Notes: a model not told the origin generated them from the letters alone. Positions 50,348 to 59,057 are shown, counted from the stretch's first letter. The stretch is DNA of 64,000 bases from Sporolactobacillus pectinivorans (GCF_002802965.1 NZ_NXGA01000001.1:376975-440974), one strand, 5' to 3'. Translations and numbers: made by a program.

Positions 50348-51406
50348 TTATTTTGCAATCTGTTCCAGAATATTGCTGATCCCATGCGTAGCGCTCTGAG
50401 CTGCCACCATCCGGTCAATATAATCGTAGCGGGTCCGGTAAACATCCGCTATTGTTTTCTGCAGCTCTTCTGCAGTCAGTGAATCATTGTCCAGCACCTC
50501 GCAGAGCCCTTTTTTCTTAAAAGAGTCCGCATTCAGAATCTGATCACCACGGCTCACGCGAAGCGGAAGCGGGATTAAGATCATTGGCTTTTTCAGGGCA
50601 AGGAACTCAAAAATTGCATTCGACCCGGCCCGTGACAGAATAATGGACGCGGTAGCCATCACGTCAGGCAGTTCCTTGTCAACATACTCATACTGCCGGT
50701 AACCTTCGATCCCCTCTAATTCCGGATCAATATTGCCTTTTCCGCACAAGTGAACAATCTGATATTTTTTCAGCAGTTCGGTCAACGATGCACGGACTTC
50801 CTCATTGATTTTCTTTGCTCCAAGGCTGCCCCCCATAATGAGAAGCACCGGTTTTACTGCCTGAAAGCCCAGGAACTGAAGTCCCGCCTCTTTTTTGCCC
50901 TTAAAAAGTGCATCGCGAATTGGAGCGCCTGTATAAACGACTTTATCTTTCGGAAGATTAGCCGCCGCTTCTTCAAAAGTTACAAAAAGCTTCGTCGCAA
51001 ATTTCACTGCAATCCGGTTGGCAAGACCCGGGGTAATGTCTGATTCATGGATATAAACAGGTATCCTGTTCAGCCAGCCGCCAATCACAACCGGGACGGA
51101 AACAAACCCGCCCTTTGAGAAGATAACATCAGGTTTGATCTTTTTTAAGATCAGATAGGCCTGCATGACTCCGGCGAGGACTTTAAACGGATCCTTAAAA
51201 TTTTTCATATCGAAATAACGGCGCAGCTTCCCGCTTGAAATCGAGCGATAGGTAATGCCGTGTGCCTGCACGAGATTTTTTTCGATTCCGTTTTTGGAAC
51301 CGATATAAGTGACCTCCCACTGATCTTTTAACCGATCAATGAGTGCCAGATTAGGCGTTACATGCCCGGCTGATCCTCCACCAGTAAAAACTATTTTTTT
51401 AACCAT
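50348..51406 (-). CDS. murG: MurG-type undecaprenyl-PP-MurNAc-pentapeptide GlcNAc transferase
   Basis: Adds GlcNAc to lipid I to give lipid II at the inner membrane face. The 352-residue GT-B protein has the N-terminal [23 protein letters not shown] loop, [29 protein letters not shown] and the UDP-GlcNAc site [44 protein letters not shown]. The frame is open to 51484, but the ATG at 51404-51406 has CGGGGAAC upstream and is the family start. It lies outside any dcw cluster, so it may be the second MurG seen in some Bacillales. Same strand as the ligase at 51.7 kb. Confidence 0.9.
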   Translation of the reverse strand: MVKKIVFTGGGSAGHVTPNLALIDRLKDQWEVTYIGSKNGIEKNLVQAHGITYRSISSGKLRRYFDMKNFKDPFKVLAGVMQAYLILKKIKPDVIFSKGGFVSVPVVIGGWLNRIPVYIHESDITPGLANRIAVKFATKLFVTFEEAAANLPKDKVVYTGAPIRDALFKGKKEAGLQFLGFQAVKPVLLIMGGSLGAKKINEEVRASLTELLKKYQIVHLCGKGNIDPELEGIEGYRQYEYVDKELPDVMATASIILSRAGSNAIFEFLALKKPMILIPLPLRVSRGDQILNADSFKKKGLCEVLDNDSLTAEELQKTIADVYRTRYDYIDRMVAAQSATHGISNILEQIAK

Positions 51407-51474
51407 TGCTGTTCCCCGTTTCTTTCTTGTCTTTACTTTAAAAAGTTTAATACACACAGCCTGAAAGTAAAAGA

Positions 51475-51722
51475 GGGTGTTCAAAAAGTCCGGGAAAAAG
51501 TAAGAAGGATCTTCTGCTGATTACATGCACGTCCTGAAGTCACTACATCCTGCAGAAGTACGCGCAAGTAGCTCGAAACGGCATTTCCTTGACCTTCGAT
51601 TATCAGGACGATCTAGTGCGGCCTGGCTTCGACCCTTTTTGTCCCCCTGATGCAACGATGCGCTGCATTCACTGAAACAGGACTGCCTTCCCCAATATCC
51701 TGCGTTCGTAAAACAATTGTTT
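51475..51722. repeat. Intergenic element C beginning GTGTTCAAAAAGTC
   Basis: About 250 non-coding bases between the ligase and murG. Starts GGGTGTTCAAAAAGTC, similar to the ends of the elements at 1779 and 52999. It contains hairpin-prone stretches (CTTCTGC... / ...GCAGAAG, 51513-51557; CAGTCCTG-type pairs near 51680) and the phrase GATGCAACGATGCGCTGCAT. No frame resembles a protein. Confidence 0.5.
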
Positions 51723-52811
51723 TCATTCTGATTTTCCTGCAATTTCTCTATTTTTTTGGAGTGCCAATTGAATGGCGCTGTCTGTAAAGTGAGATATGCT
51801 GATACCCGCTGCCTCCATCATACGAGGATATCGACTATAGCTGGTGAAACCGGGTATAGTATTCACCTCATTAAAGACAACTTCATTTTTAGAAGTAAGG
51901 AACATGTCTACCCGCGCCAGCCCGGTACATCCGAGCACACGGTAAACCTGCTTTGCCATGCGTTTGATAAGTGCCTGGGTCTCCGGTGGTAAATGCGCTG
52001 GTACATTAACAACTGAATTTTCCGATCCTTTTTCCGGGTGCACTTCCTGATGAATATGAAAAAAACCGTGAGATAACTCGATCTGATCGACTTCACCAAC
52101 AGTCAGTTGTGTATCATTTCCGAGAATGGCACACCCGACCTCGCAGCCATCGATTGCCTCTTCAATACAGACCTTACAGTCGTATTTCTGTGCTTTATTG
52201 ATTGCTTCTAAAAGATTAGCGGGATCCATGACTTTGGTAACGCCGAACGAGGAGCCTCCATTCGCTGGTTTGACGAAGATCGGAAAGGTGAATGCAGCAA
52301 TGATTTCATCTATCTGTTCCAAGGAAACTACGCCGGTAAGGGAAACCGTATCCGGGACACGAATCCCTGCAATCTTAACGATATGATGTGAAATATCTTT
52401 GTCCATGCAAATAGCTGAACTTAAAACACCGCAGCCAACATAAGGAATACCTGCCAGTTGCAAAAGACTTTGGATGCTCCCGTCCTCTCCGTTTTTACCG
52501 TGTAAAACCGGAAAAACGACATCTAAATGAGTTCGAAAGAATTTGCCATTGCGCTGCTCCAGAAAGCCATGCAAACTGGGATACGGCAAGATTGCAGCAG
52601 GCACCCCCCCCTGCTCACTCCAAGTATCCTGTGGAATTGCTTCCAATGGTCCGTCATATCGTTTCCACGTGCCGTTTTGCGTAATACCAATCAGTATTAA
52701 TTCATATTTTGTGGTATCCAAATTGGTGATGATCGAATAAGCAGACTTCAGCGAAACCTTATATTCCGCCGAATCTCCTCCAAATAAAATGCCAACTGTT
52801 ATTTTTTTCAA
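51723..52811 (-). CDS. VanA-type D-alanine:D-lactate ligase homologue
   Basis: ATP-grasp ligase of the Ddl/Van family, 362 residues. It resembles VanA/VanB far more than housekeeping Ddl: LHGKNGEDGSIQSLLQLAGIPYVGC (about 103-127), FPIFVKPANGGSSFGVTKV, GCEVGCAILGN and LTVGEVDQIELSHGFFHIHQEVHPEKGSENS. That omega-loop carries His at 254, equivalent to VanA His244 that favours D-lactate over D-alanine. The C-terminal ARVDMFL, NEVNTIPGFTSYSRYPRMM is complete. TTG start (52809-52811) with AAGGAG upstream. No vanH or vanX is adjacent. D-Ala:D-Lac specificity is an inference from the loop. Confidence 0.85.
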   Translation of the reverse strand: MKKITVGILFGGDSAEYKVSLKSAYSIITNLDTTKYELILIGITQNGTWKRYDGPLEAIPQDTWSEQGGVPAAILPYPSLHGFLEQRNGKFFRTHLDVVFPVLHGKNGEDGSIQSLLQLAGIPYVGCGVLSSAICMDKDISHHIVKIAGIRVPDTVSLTGVVSLEQIDEIIAAFTFPIFVKPANGGSSFGVTKVMDPANLLEAINKAQKYDCKVCIEEAIDGCEVGCAILGNDTQLTVGEVDQIELSHGFFHIHQEVHPEKGSENSVVNVPAHLPPETQALIKRMAKQVYRVLGCTGLARVDMFLTSKNEVVFNEVNTIPGFTSYSRYPRMMEAAGISISHFTDSAIQLALQKNREIAGKSE

Positions 52812-52998
52812 CTTGTACGACTCCTTAAGACCGTAATTTTACAATCATTTGCATCCAGCGGCCCGTGTGATAGACTGCTTGTTTTTTTACTCGTTGACAA
52901 ATTATAAACCTACCTTCCTTGTTGTGCCATCATTATTTAAGCACAATCAGCCGGCAAATTTCTTAATTTCATCTTAATTTCTATAAATTTCTTATCAA

Positions 52999-53150
52999 AG
53001 GCTGTTCAAAAAATGCGATTTTAATTTTGAAGAGAGCAGAAGAAAGGACTCATTACGGTTCCAATATAGGAAATGGGAGGGAAAAAGTCATGAAGGGTAA
53101 TTGCTTCTTATATTGATATCCATTCAGCACCCAAATTTGAACAGACTCTA
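52999..53150. repeat. MITE-like element D with GTTCAAA terminal inverted repeats
   Basis: About 150 bp. Left end AGGCTGTTCAAAAAA and right end, read inversely, AGAGTCTGTTCAAATTT. The right end matches the start of copy A (TTAGAGTCTGTTCAAA). Interior is A/T-rich and non-coding. The rest of the 440-base gap (52812-53200) is A/T-rich; I could not pick a clear promoter for the ligase gene. Confidence 0.55.
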
Positions 53151-53199
53151 AAACACAAAATTAAAAAAAATATTTTTTCGGAATATCATTCGAGGTATA

Positions 53200-53226
53200 A
53201 AAAAACGGGCTTCAAGCCCGTTTTTT
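53200..53226. terminator. Terminator after the ABC exporter pair
   Basis: AAAAACGGGCTT / AAGCCCGTTTTT with a 2-base turn; T tracts on both strands. About 25 bases past the ABC gene stop. Confidence 0.9.
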
Positions 53227-53250
53227 CCGTAATGAATGACTGAACTACTG

Positions 53251-55125
53251 TCAGCCGATTTGCTGCTGCGCATCAGCTGTAGCAAATTGACTGTTATAAA
53301 GATCGGCATAAAAACCTTTTGCTTCGAGCAGCGTTTCATGAGTGCCTTGCTCAATCACGCGTCCGTGATTCATCACGAGGATCAGATCTGCTTCTTTGAT
53401 TGTCGAGAGACGGTGCGCGATGACAAAGCTGGTCCGATTTTTCATTAACGTCTGCATCGCTTTCTGAATGTGTGCTTCCGTCCGGGTATCCACACTGCTG
53501 GTCGCTTCGTCAAGTATCAGGATGACCGGATCGGCAAGAATCGCCCGGGCAATTGTCAGGAGCTGTTTCTGTCCTTGTGAAATGTTGCTCCCCTCTTCAT
53601 TGAGCACCGTTTCATAGCCATCCGGCAGCGTACGGATAAAATGATCGGCATGCGCCGCTTCGGATGCCTGTATGATTTCTTTTTCAACGGCACCCTCGCG
53701 TCCGTAAGCAATATTTTCACGGATTGTTCCCTGAAACAGCCAGGTATCCTGCAGCACCATGCCAAAGAGATGATGCAGATGTTCCCGCTTCAGATCCCTG
53801 ATGTCAATGCCGTCAACGGTGATTTGGCCTTCGCGGCAATCATAGAAACGCATCAGCAAGTTGACCAGCGTGGTTTTCCCGGCACCGGTCGGACCCACAA
53901 TAGCGACGGACTGACCGGCCTTCACATCGATATTCATCTGCTCAATCAGCGGCTGGTCGTCTTTATACCGGAATGAAACATGGTCGAATCGGACATTGCC
54001 CTGCGGTTCCCTGAGGACGAGCGCATGCTCTCTATCTGGTATGTCTTCCGTTTCATCCAGAATTTCAAAAAGACGTTCGGCCGAGGCAACCGTCGATTGT
54101 ATAATATTAGAGATATTCGCGATCTGATTCAACGGCTGGCCAAACTGGCGGGCGTACTGTATAAATGCCTGAATATCTCCGATCTGTATCGACCGTTTGA
54201 TGACCAGTATGCCGCCGACTACCGAGATCAGAACATAACCGATATTGCCGACAAACATCATCATTGGCATCATGATGCCGGACAGAAACTGTGCCTTCCA
54301 TGCGGAATGATAAAGCTGGCTATTTATCTTGTGAAACTTAACAACCGATTGTTTTTCCCTTCCAAACGCTTTAACAACCTGATGGCCTGTGAACATCTCC
54401 TCAACATGCCCGTTCAGGTCGCCGATCTGCGCCTGCTGCTGTTTAAAAAAGCCTTGCGAACGTTTCGTAATCATCATGATGCCCACAATGCTAAGTGGAA
54501 TCGTCAGAAGTATAACTGCACTGAGCAGCGGACTGATCGTCAGCATCATCACAATCACACCAAGGAGCGTGACAATCGAGGTGATCGATGTGGTCAGGCT
54601 TTGCTGAAGCGTGTTACTGATATTTTCCGAATCGTTAACGGCGCGGCTGAGCACATCCCCGTATGGATGCGAATCGAAATAACTGACAGGCAGCCGGGCT
54701 AGTTTTTCATTAATCTGTCCGCGCAATTTATAGACCATTTTTTGGGAGACTCCGCTCATCAGGTACTGCATCACATAAGTGAACAATGAGCTAAGTACAT
54801 ATAAAATAACCAGTGTAACAACAATATTCCAGATGTATCCAAAATCAACATGTGCTCCCGGCACACCATGCAGTTTCATCATCATACCCTGAAAAAGCCT
54901 TGTCGTTGCATTACCCATCAATTTCGGAGCAATAATGGTGAAAACTGTACTTAATAGAGCAGCTGCAAAGACGGCAATAATGACGTACATATGCGGTTTC
55001 AGATAAGTCATCAGCCGGTTAAATGTTTTTTTAAAGTGCTTGGGTTTCTGAACCGGCATGCGCATTCTGCCATGTCCGCCAAATCCTCCTCGGGGACCCT
55101 GGCTCCTTTTTTCTTCCTCACTCAT
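53251..55125 (-). CDS. ABC exporter half-transporter, second subunit
   Basis: A 624-residue type IV ABC half-transporter. A Gly/Arg-rich N-terminus (SQGPRGGFGGHGRMRMPVQKP) precedes six membrane helices (about residues 45-320) and a nucleotide-binding domain: Walker A GPTGAGKTT, signature NISQGQKQ (divergent from LSGGQ), Walker B VILILDEATSS with catalytic Glu, and the H-loop IAHRLST. The frame opens at 55179, but AAAGGAGG is placed for the ATG at 55123-55125. A 4-base overlap with the preceding subunit indicates a heterodimer of the YfiBC/LmrCD kind. Substrate unknown. Confidence 0.9.
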   Translation of the reverse strand: MSEEEKRSQGPRGGFGGHGRMRMPVQKPKHFKKTFNRLMTYLKPHMYVIIAVFAAALLSTVFTIIAPKLMGNATTRLFQGMMMKLHGVPGAHVDFGYIWNIVVTLVILYVLSSLFTYVMQYLMSGVSQKMVYKLRGQINEKLARLPVSYFDSHPYGDVLSRAVNDSENISNTLQQSLTTSITSIVTLLGVIVMMLTISPLLSAVILLTIPLSIVGIMMITKRSQGFFKQQQAQIGDLNGHVEEMFTGHQVVKAFGREKQSVVKFHKINSQLYHSAWKAQFLSGIMMPMMMFVGNIGYVLISVVGGILVIKRSIQIGDIQAFIQYARQFGQPLNQIANISNIIQSTVASAERLFEILDETEDIPDREHALVLREPQGNVRFDHVSFRYKDDQPLIEQMNIDVKAGQSVAIVGPTGAGKTTLVNLLMRFYDCREGQITVDGIDIRDLKREHLHHLFGMVLQDTWLFQGTIRENIAYGREGAVEKEIIQASEAAHADHFIRTLPDGYETVLNEEGSNISQGQKQLLTIARAILADPVILILDEATSSVDTRTEAHIQKAMQTLMKNRTSFVIAHRLSTIKEADLILVMNHGRVIEQGTHETLLEAKGFYADLYNSQFATADAQQQIG

Positions 55126-56870
55126 GCCAGTTCCTCCTTTTTCAGCTGAGATGCGACAATTTCCTGATAAACCGGACATGATGCCATTAATTCATCATGT
55201 GTGCCAATCCCGACAATATTGCCATCGTCCAGAACAATAATCCTGTCCGCATGGAGGACCGTGCTCACGCGCTGGGCGACAATGATCAGAACCGATTTTT
55301 TTGTTTTCCTTGCCAGTTCCGCCCGCAGCCGAGCATCCGTGCGATAATCAAGTGCCGAGAAGCTGTCGTCCAGAAGAATGATCTCTGCTTTTCTGGCCAG
55401 CGCCCGGGCAATAGCCAGCCGCTGCTTCTGGCCGCCGGAGACATTTTTCCCTCCCTGGGCAATCTGCGACTGGTAGCTTTCGCTCATTTCCCCGATAAAC
55501 TCATCGGCTTGCGCAACGCGTGCGGCTTCTCTGACATCCTCATCTGTTGCCTGATCATTTCCATAACGGATATTCTCGGCAACCGTTCCGGTGAACAGTA
55601 TCGCTTTTTGTGGAACATAGCCGATCTTCGCCCGGAGCTCTTCTAGTGGAATATCCCTGACATCTCTGCCGTCAATTCGGACCGTACCGCTGACCGCATC
55701 AAAAAATCTCGGAATAAGATTGAGCAGCGTCGATTTTCCAGCGCCGGTTCCTCCTATGATTGCCGTCGTTTCACCAGAGCGCGCAGTAAACGAGATATGG
55801 GACAATGCCGGCTTTTCTGCGCCCGGATAGGCGAACGTGACATCGCTGAATGACACGCTTCGCTCACTTTCCATATCCGGTTTTCCCGGACGTACAGCAA
55901 CATCGACAATATCCGGCTGCAGATCAAGCACTTCATTGACGCGGACCGCTGAAACCTGCGCCCTTGGTATCATGATGAACATCATCGCGCCCATCAGGAT
56001 GGAGAACATAATCTGCATCGCGTATTGAATAAAAGCCATAAGATCACCGACCTGCATGTTCCCGCTATTGATTCTTAGCCCACCAAACCAGACAATCGCG
56101 ACCGTCGACAGATTCATAATCAACATCATCAGCGGAATGGCCGCGGCCATAATCTGATTGATTTTGATCGATGTCTCAGTGATATCCCGATTTGCCATAT
56201 CAAATCTGTTTATTTCATGTTTTGTCCGGTTAAAAGACCGAATGACGCGGATGCCGGTCAGTTCTTCACGCAGCACCAGATTCAACCGGTCCATTTTCTT
56301 TTGAATGACCTTAAAAAATGGAATTCCTTTTTTAGCCAACACCACAATTCCGACAATCAGCAGCGGCAGCGTAACAACGAGAACCAGAGAAAGCTTGGCA
56401 TCCTTGTACACCGCCATAATAATGCCGCCAATGAGCATTAACGGAGCCATGGTCATCATCTTGAGTATCATCATATAAACCTGCTCAATTTGTGCGATAT
56501 CGTTAGTCGTTCTCGTAATCAGTGAACTTGTGCCGACTTGATCGAATTCTTTTAATGAGAAAGTTTCAACATGTGCAAACATGCTGTCCCGCACATCACG
56601 GCCAAACCCGGACGCGACTCTGGAAGCCAGATAATTGGCGATCACTGTGAATGCGCCGGCAATCAGTGTCACAAGTAACATCCAGAGACCCATTTTATAG
56701 ATATAGGGCATATCACCTTTGACAATTCCTGTATCCACAATATCCGACATCAGTGTCGGAAGATAAAGATTGGCCATCGATTGCAGAAAAACAAAAATGA
56801 CAGAAAAAATGGCTGACCACATGTAGGGCTTTAAATATTTTGACAGGCGAATCACTTTCTCATCTCCCAT
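55122..56870 (-). CDS. ABC exporter half-transporter, first subunit
   Basis: A 582-residue partner of the next gene: six membrane helices (about residues 18-310), then an NBD with Walker A GGTGAGKST, canonical signature VSGGQKQRLAIARAL, and Walker B IILLDDSFSALD, where the catalytic Glu is replaced by Asp. The partner has a divergent signature and a normal Glu, so the pair would form one consensus and one degenerate ATP site, as in heterodimeric multidrug exporters. A purine-rich TGGGAG lies before the ATG. Multidrug or peptide export is likely; substrate unknown. Confidence 0.9.
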   Translation of the reverse strand: MGDEKVIRLSKYLKPYMWSAIFSVIFVFLQSMANLYLPTLMSDIVDTGIVKGDMPYIYKMGLWMLLVTLIAGAFTVIANYLASRVASGFGRDVRDSMFAHVETFSLKEFDQVGTSSLITRTTNDIAQIEQVYMMILKMMTMAPLMLIGGIIMAVYKDAKLSLVLVVTLPLLIVGIVVLAKKGIPFFKVIQKKMDRLNLVLREELTGIRVIRSFNRTKHEINRFDMANRDITETSIKINQIMAAAIPLMMLIMNLSTVAIVWFGGLRINSGNMQVGDLMAFIQYAMQIMFSILMGAMMFIMIPRAQVSAVRVNEVLDLQPDIVDVAVRPGKPDMESERSVSFSDVTFAYPGAEKPALSHISFTARSGETTAIIGGTGAGKSTLLNLIPRFFDAVSGTVRIDGRDVRDIPLEELRAKIGYVPQKAILFTGTVAENIRYGNDQATDEDVREAARVAQADEFIGEMSESYQSQIAQGGKNVSGGQKQRLAIARALARKAEIILLDDSFSALDYRTDARLRAELARKTKKSVLIIVAQRVSTVLHADRIIVLDDGNIVGIGTHDELMASCPVYQEIVASQLKKEELA

Positions 56871-56907
56871 TCAGAAAAACTTTTTTTAAAATGGCAACGA
56901 ACTACTA

Positions 56908-56955
56908 AGTATAGATGTCATACAGCATTTTTTCAGTATAATTCACATTTGTGAA
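56908..56955 (-). promoter_or_regulatory. ABC exporter promoter with adjacent palindrome
   Basis: Minus strand -35 CTGAAA (56931-56936), 17-base spacer, -10 TATACT (56908-56913). Just upstream is the palindrome TTCACA-TT-TGTGAA (56942-56955), placed like an operator. The rest of the gap to 57412 shows nothing else that I can name. Confidence 0.45.
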
Positions 56956-57425
56956 CCCGGGATGAACAATTTTTTTCAACAGATTTCATCGTCAACGTCT
57001 GATCATTTCAGAATAAGAAGTCAAACAGCCATATTGTTCGTTTTGATAGTTTGATTTTATCACAGCTGGTAGAAAAAACATTATGCTACTCAACAACCAT
57101 GCAAAAACACAGGCTTGATTCTGGAACTCCATGTGAAATATTCTTTATACCCTGTCCCCCTATTCCCAGCTGTTACGGCGAGGTATCAATCTACATATTT
57201 CATACTACAGCATCCATGCAAGTGACAGGGTATAATCTGAGTATCGTTTATAACATACATACCTTTTGATCGGACATTAGCGTGGCACTTCGATGTTTCG
57301 CATCCTGTGTTCTTCCGCAGTCGATAAGTTGGGAAATGAATGAAGATGCACTTTTATAAACCTATAGAAATTGCCGGAGAGCTTCACATCAATCAAAACC
57401 ACCCCTGTGAAATGACCCCCTGAAG

Positions 57426-57749
57426 TTGGACAATAAAAATCCAACTTCAGGGGGTTTTACTACGACAAGGTATTCAAACGATTTTAAGCTTAAGGTAGTC
57501 AGTGAGTATCTTGGTGGAATGGGGAGTACGTCGTTGTGCCATAAATATCATATTCCTTCCAAGAAAACAGTTTTAAATTGGGTCCATCATTATCAGACAA
57601 ACGGTCTATCAGGAATCAAAAGTTATGATCGAAGAACGGAATGTTATACCTTACAATTTAAATTAAAAGTATTAAAGTGGATGGAGGAGAACCATTCATC
57701 ACTCGATAATACCGCCTGTCACTTCAATATTTACTCCCCTTCCACTTAG
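57426..57749 (+). pseudogene. IS150-type OrfA transposase fragment
   Basis: TTG-started frame encoding RYSNDFKLKVVSEYLGGMGSTSLCHKYHIPSKKTVLNWVHHYQTNGLSGI, a first helix-turn-helix of IS150 OrfA, followed by the beginning of the second (YTLQFKLKVLKWMEENHSSLDNTACHFNI). It then runs into foreign sequence at the deletion junction and stops at 57749. Not expected to be functional. Confidence 0.85.
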
Positions 57750-57946
57750 ACAATGCCTAGATGGAAAGTTTCTTTCACATCATGAAGGCTGATACAGTAA
57801 ATGCTCATAACTATCAGACTCGGGAAGAACTGGAAACGGCCATGCGTGAATGGATTAAGTACTATAATAAAACCAGAATCAAAGAAAAGCTCGGTGGCCT
57901 GAGTCCGATTGACTACCGGATTTCGACTACCGAGCAAGCAGCTTAA
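57725..57946 (+). pseudogene. IS150-type OrfB transposase C-terminal fragment
   Basis: The frame reads PFHLDNA-stop-MESFFHIMKADTVNAHNYQTREELETAMREWIKYYNKTRIKEKLGGLSPIDYRIS, the C-terminal end of an rve-type transposase with its final catalytic-region MESFF and the NxxRxxxKLGGLSP tail. A TAG interrupts the normally conserved DNAxMESFF. The DDE core is deleted. Confidence 0.85.
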
Positions 57947-57977
57947 AAACTATGTCCAACTTTTGGGGTTCAGATCA

Positions 57978-58010
57978 CCCATGCTGGTGCAAGGTGTGGG
58001 TTTTTCAACA
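57978..58010 (-). repeat. Truncated copy of a terminator-like repeat at the IS border
   Basis: CCCATGCTGGTGCAAGGTGTGGGTTTTTC abuts the IS right end and resembles CCCATGCTGGCACAAGGGT at 58395-58413, which is the loop of a terminator. The other arm of the stem was probably removed by the IS event. Confidence 0.4.
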
Positions 58011-58050
58011 AGCCCAATCAATCTTTCTTATTTCAAGAAACTTACATCTT

Positions 58051-58227
58051 TTAACTTTTTTTTCGATATCGACCACCAAATGTTAAAACAAAAGCAACAA
58101 TAAGCTCAACTATAAGGATAGCATCAGTCACCAATGAACTAAGCTTAAAAACATATTTAGTTAAAAGCCAAGCCACGATCAAAGCTCCAATAATCGTATA
58201 ATAAAAGGCACCAGAGAACACTCTCAT
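58051..58227 (-). CDS. Small two-helix membrane protein
   Basis: Encodes 58 residues: MRVFSGAFYYTIIGALIVAWLLTKYVF with one membrane span, then LVTDAILIVELIVAFVLTFGGRYRKKS with a second span and a basic tail. The ATG at 58225-58227 has AGGTGGT 7 bases upstream (a GTG four codons earlier is less well placed). No family recognised. Small proteins of this shape often accompany secreted toxins or bacteriocins as immunity proteins, but nothing here proves that. Confidence 0.6.
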   Translation of the reverse strand: MRVFSGAFYYTIIGALIVAWLLTKYVFKLSSLVTDAILIVELIVAFVLTFGGRYRKKS

Positions 58228-58381
58228 TGCAATCACCACCTAGTTTCTAAAAATTTTTCACTTATATTTCACTTATAATATACCTCATAATTTTCATAAG
58301 TACCCGGCCCCATGGGTGGTAAATAGTAAATATATTTTATATAAACTCCCTACCAACTTCGCCACCTCGGGGCTGTCGGCC

Positions 58382-58419
58382 AAAAAAGAGCCGACCCATG
58401 CTGGCACAAGGGTAGCTCT
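58382..58419 (-). terminator. Terminator after the 58.5-kb small gene
   Basis: Minus strand AGAGC.ACCC-type stem pairing with GGGT.GCTCT around a 12-base loop, followed by six Ts. An alternative GTCGGC/GCCGAC pairing overlaps it. Confidence 0.6.
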
Positions 58420-58523
58420 GTTTCATTAAAAATTTGTTTCTTGAAATAAAGCTTGACAGGCTTAGAAGAAATCATTGTCTCCTCAATACTGACTAGAAGT
58501 AAGTAGGAGGCTTTTTTACATAA

Positions 58524-58688
58524 TTATTTTTTTTTACCCGTTGGCACAAATACAATATACAAGATGCACATAGGAATAACTATTCGATATACTGTTGATG
58601 CAGAAATTATGTTGAAATACGAAATTGTAAGAAGAAAAACAGCGATGATAGTTATGGCTATTCTAAGAAGTAGGAAACCCTTTTCCAT
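58524..58688 (-). CDS. Very small membrane protein (54 residues)
   Basis: MEKGFLLLRIAITIIAVFLLTISYF continues to NIISASTVYRIVIPMCILYIVFVPTGKKK: two hydrophobic spans and a lysine tail. GAGAGG precedes the ATG at a normal distance, and a terminator follows at 58382-58419. It lies 16 bases downstream of the truncated reading frame at 58.7-59.0 kb, on the same strand, so the two were one operon. Unrecognised; an immunity-like partner of the broken upstream gene is a guess. Confidence 0.55.
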   Translation of the reverse strand: MEKGFLLLRIAITIIAVFLLTISYFNIISASTVYRIVIPMCILYIVFVPTGKKK

Positions 58689-58704
58689 AATTAATCCTCT
58701 CTAA

Positions 58705-58974
58705 TCATTGCCAATGTATGTTGCTAATACCATTAAGTTCACCAGCGCCTGAAAGGGTTCCAAGCTCTACCAACCATATGTTCACATCAAATCTAATTCC
58801 ACCTGGTGCAATACCAATAGCAACTCCTAGAGTACTAACAATTTTAGCAACAATTGGTTGTGGAATCCAAATACCTCCAATAGTAACGCCTGTGCCTATA
58901 TGTTGAAGTGTACTACGGGATAAATATACTCTTGCCTTATGATATTTTAATGGTAACTCTTTCTTAGTATTCTT
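58705..58974 (-). pseudogene. N-terminally truncated exported-protein-like frame
   Basis: An open frame without any start codon: KARVYLSRSTLQHIGTGVTIGGIWIPQPIVAKIVSTLGVAIGIAPGGIRFDVNIWLVELGTLSGAGELNGISNIHWQ, then stop. Glycine-rich, alternating hydrophobic sequence with a Trp-Gln end suggests a small secreted or membrane-active peptide. The missing N-terminus is replaced by the repeat at 58968-59057. I cannot name a family. It was probably co-transcribed with the 54-residue membrane protein. Confidence 0.5.
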
Positions 58975-59057
58975 TCACCGAAAACTTGTTGCGTGGTGAC
59001 CGCAAAAAAATTGCGCGATCTCCGCAAAACCACGCAAAAAAATTGCGTGGTTAAGGA
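58968..59057. repeat. Palindromic GCG/A-tract repeat, copy 1
   Basis: TTCTTTCACCGAAAA followed by repeated GCGTGGT.ACCGCAAAAAAATTGCG units. It contains the perfect 10-bp inverted repeat AACCACGCAA-AAAAA-TTGCGTGGTT. A second copy lies at 63637-63700. Shared flanks (GGTGAAAGAATAnTA...GAAAGA.GTTAC on the minus strand) show a duplication longer than the units themselves. Confidence 0.7.

Larger units (their letters stand above)
57413..57977 (+). mobile_element. Internally deleted IS3-family (IS150-like) element
   Basis: About 565 bp, against roughly 1.4-1.5 kb for an intact IS150-type element. The left end TGACCCCCTGAAGTTGGACA and the right end (read inversely) TGATCTGAACCCCAAAAGTT share CCCC..AAGTTGGACA as terminal repeats. 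Inside are the N-terminal part of OrfA and the last 60 codons of OrfB; the middle is gone. A perfect 15-bp hairpin, CCCCCTGAAGTTGGA (57416-57430) with TCCAACTTCAGGGGG, occupies the left end. The right end interrupts a terminator-like sequence (CCCATGCTGG...) that has a second copy near 58396. No target duplication was found. Confidence 0.85.

Noticed and set aside
51475..51722. A small protein gene between the Van-type ligase and murG
   Set aside because: A 73-codon minus-strand frame exists but lacks a ribosome site and is Arg/Ser/Cys-rich like translated repeat DNA; a non-coding repeat explains it better.
58968..59057. Short CRISPR array
   Set aside because: The units are palindromic and contiguous without unique spacers of even length, and no cas gene is near.
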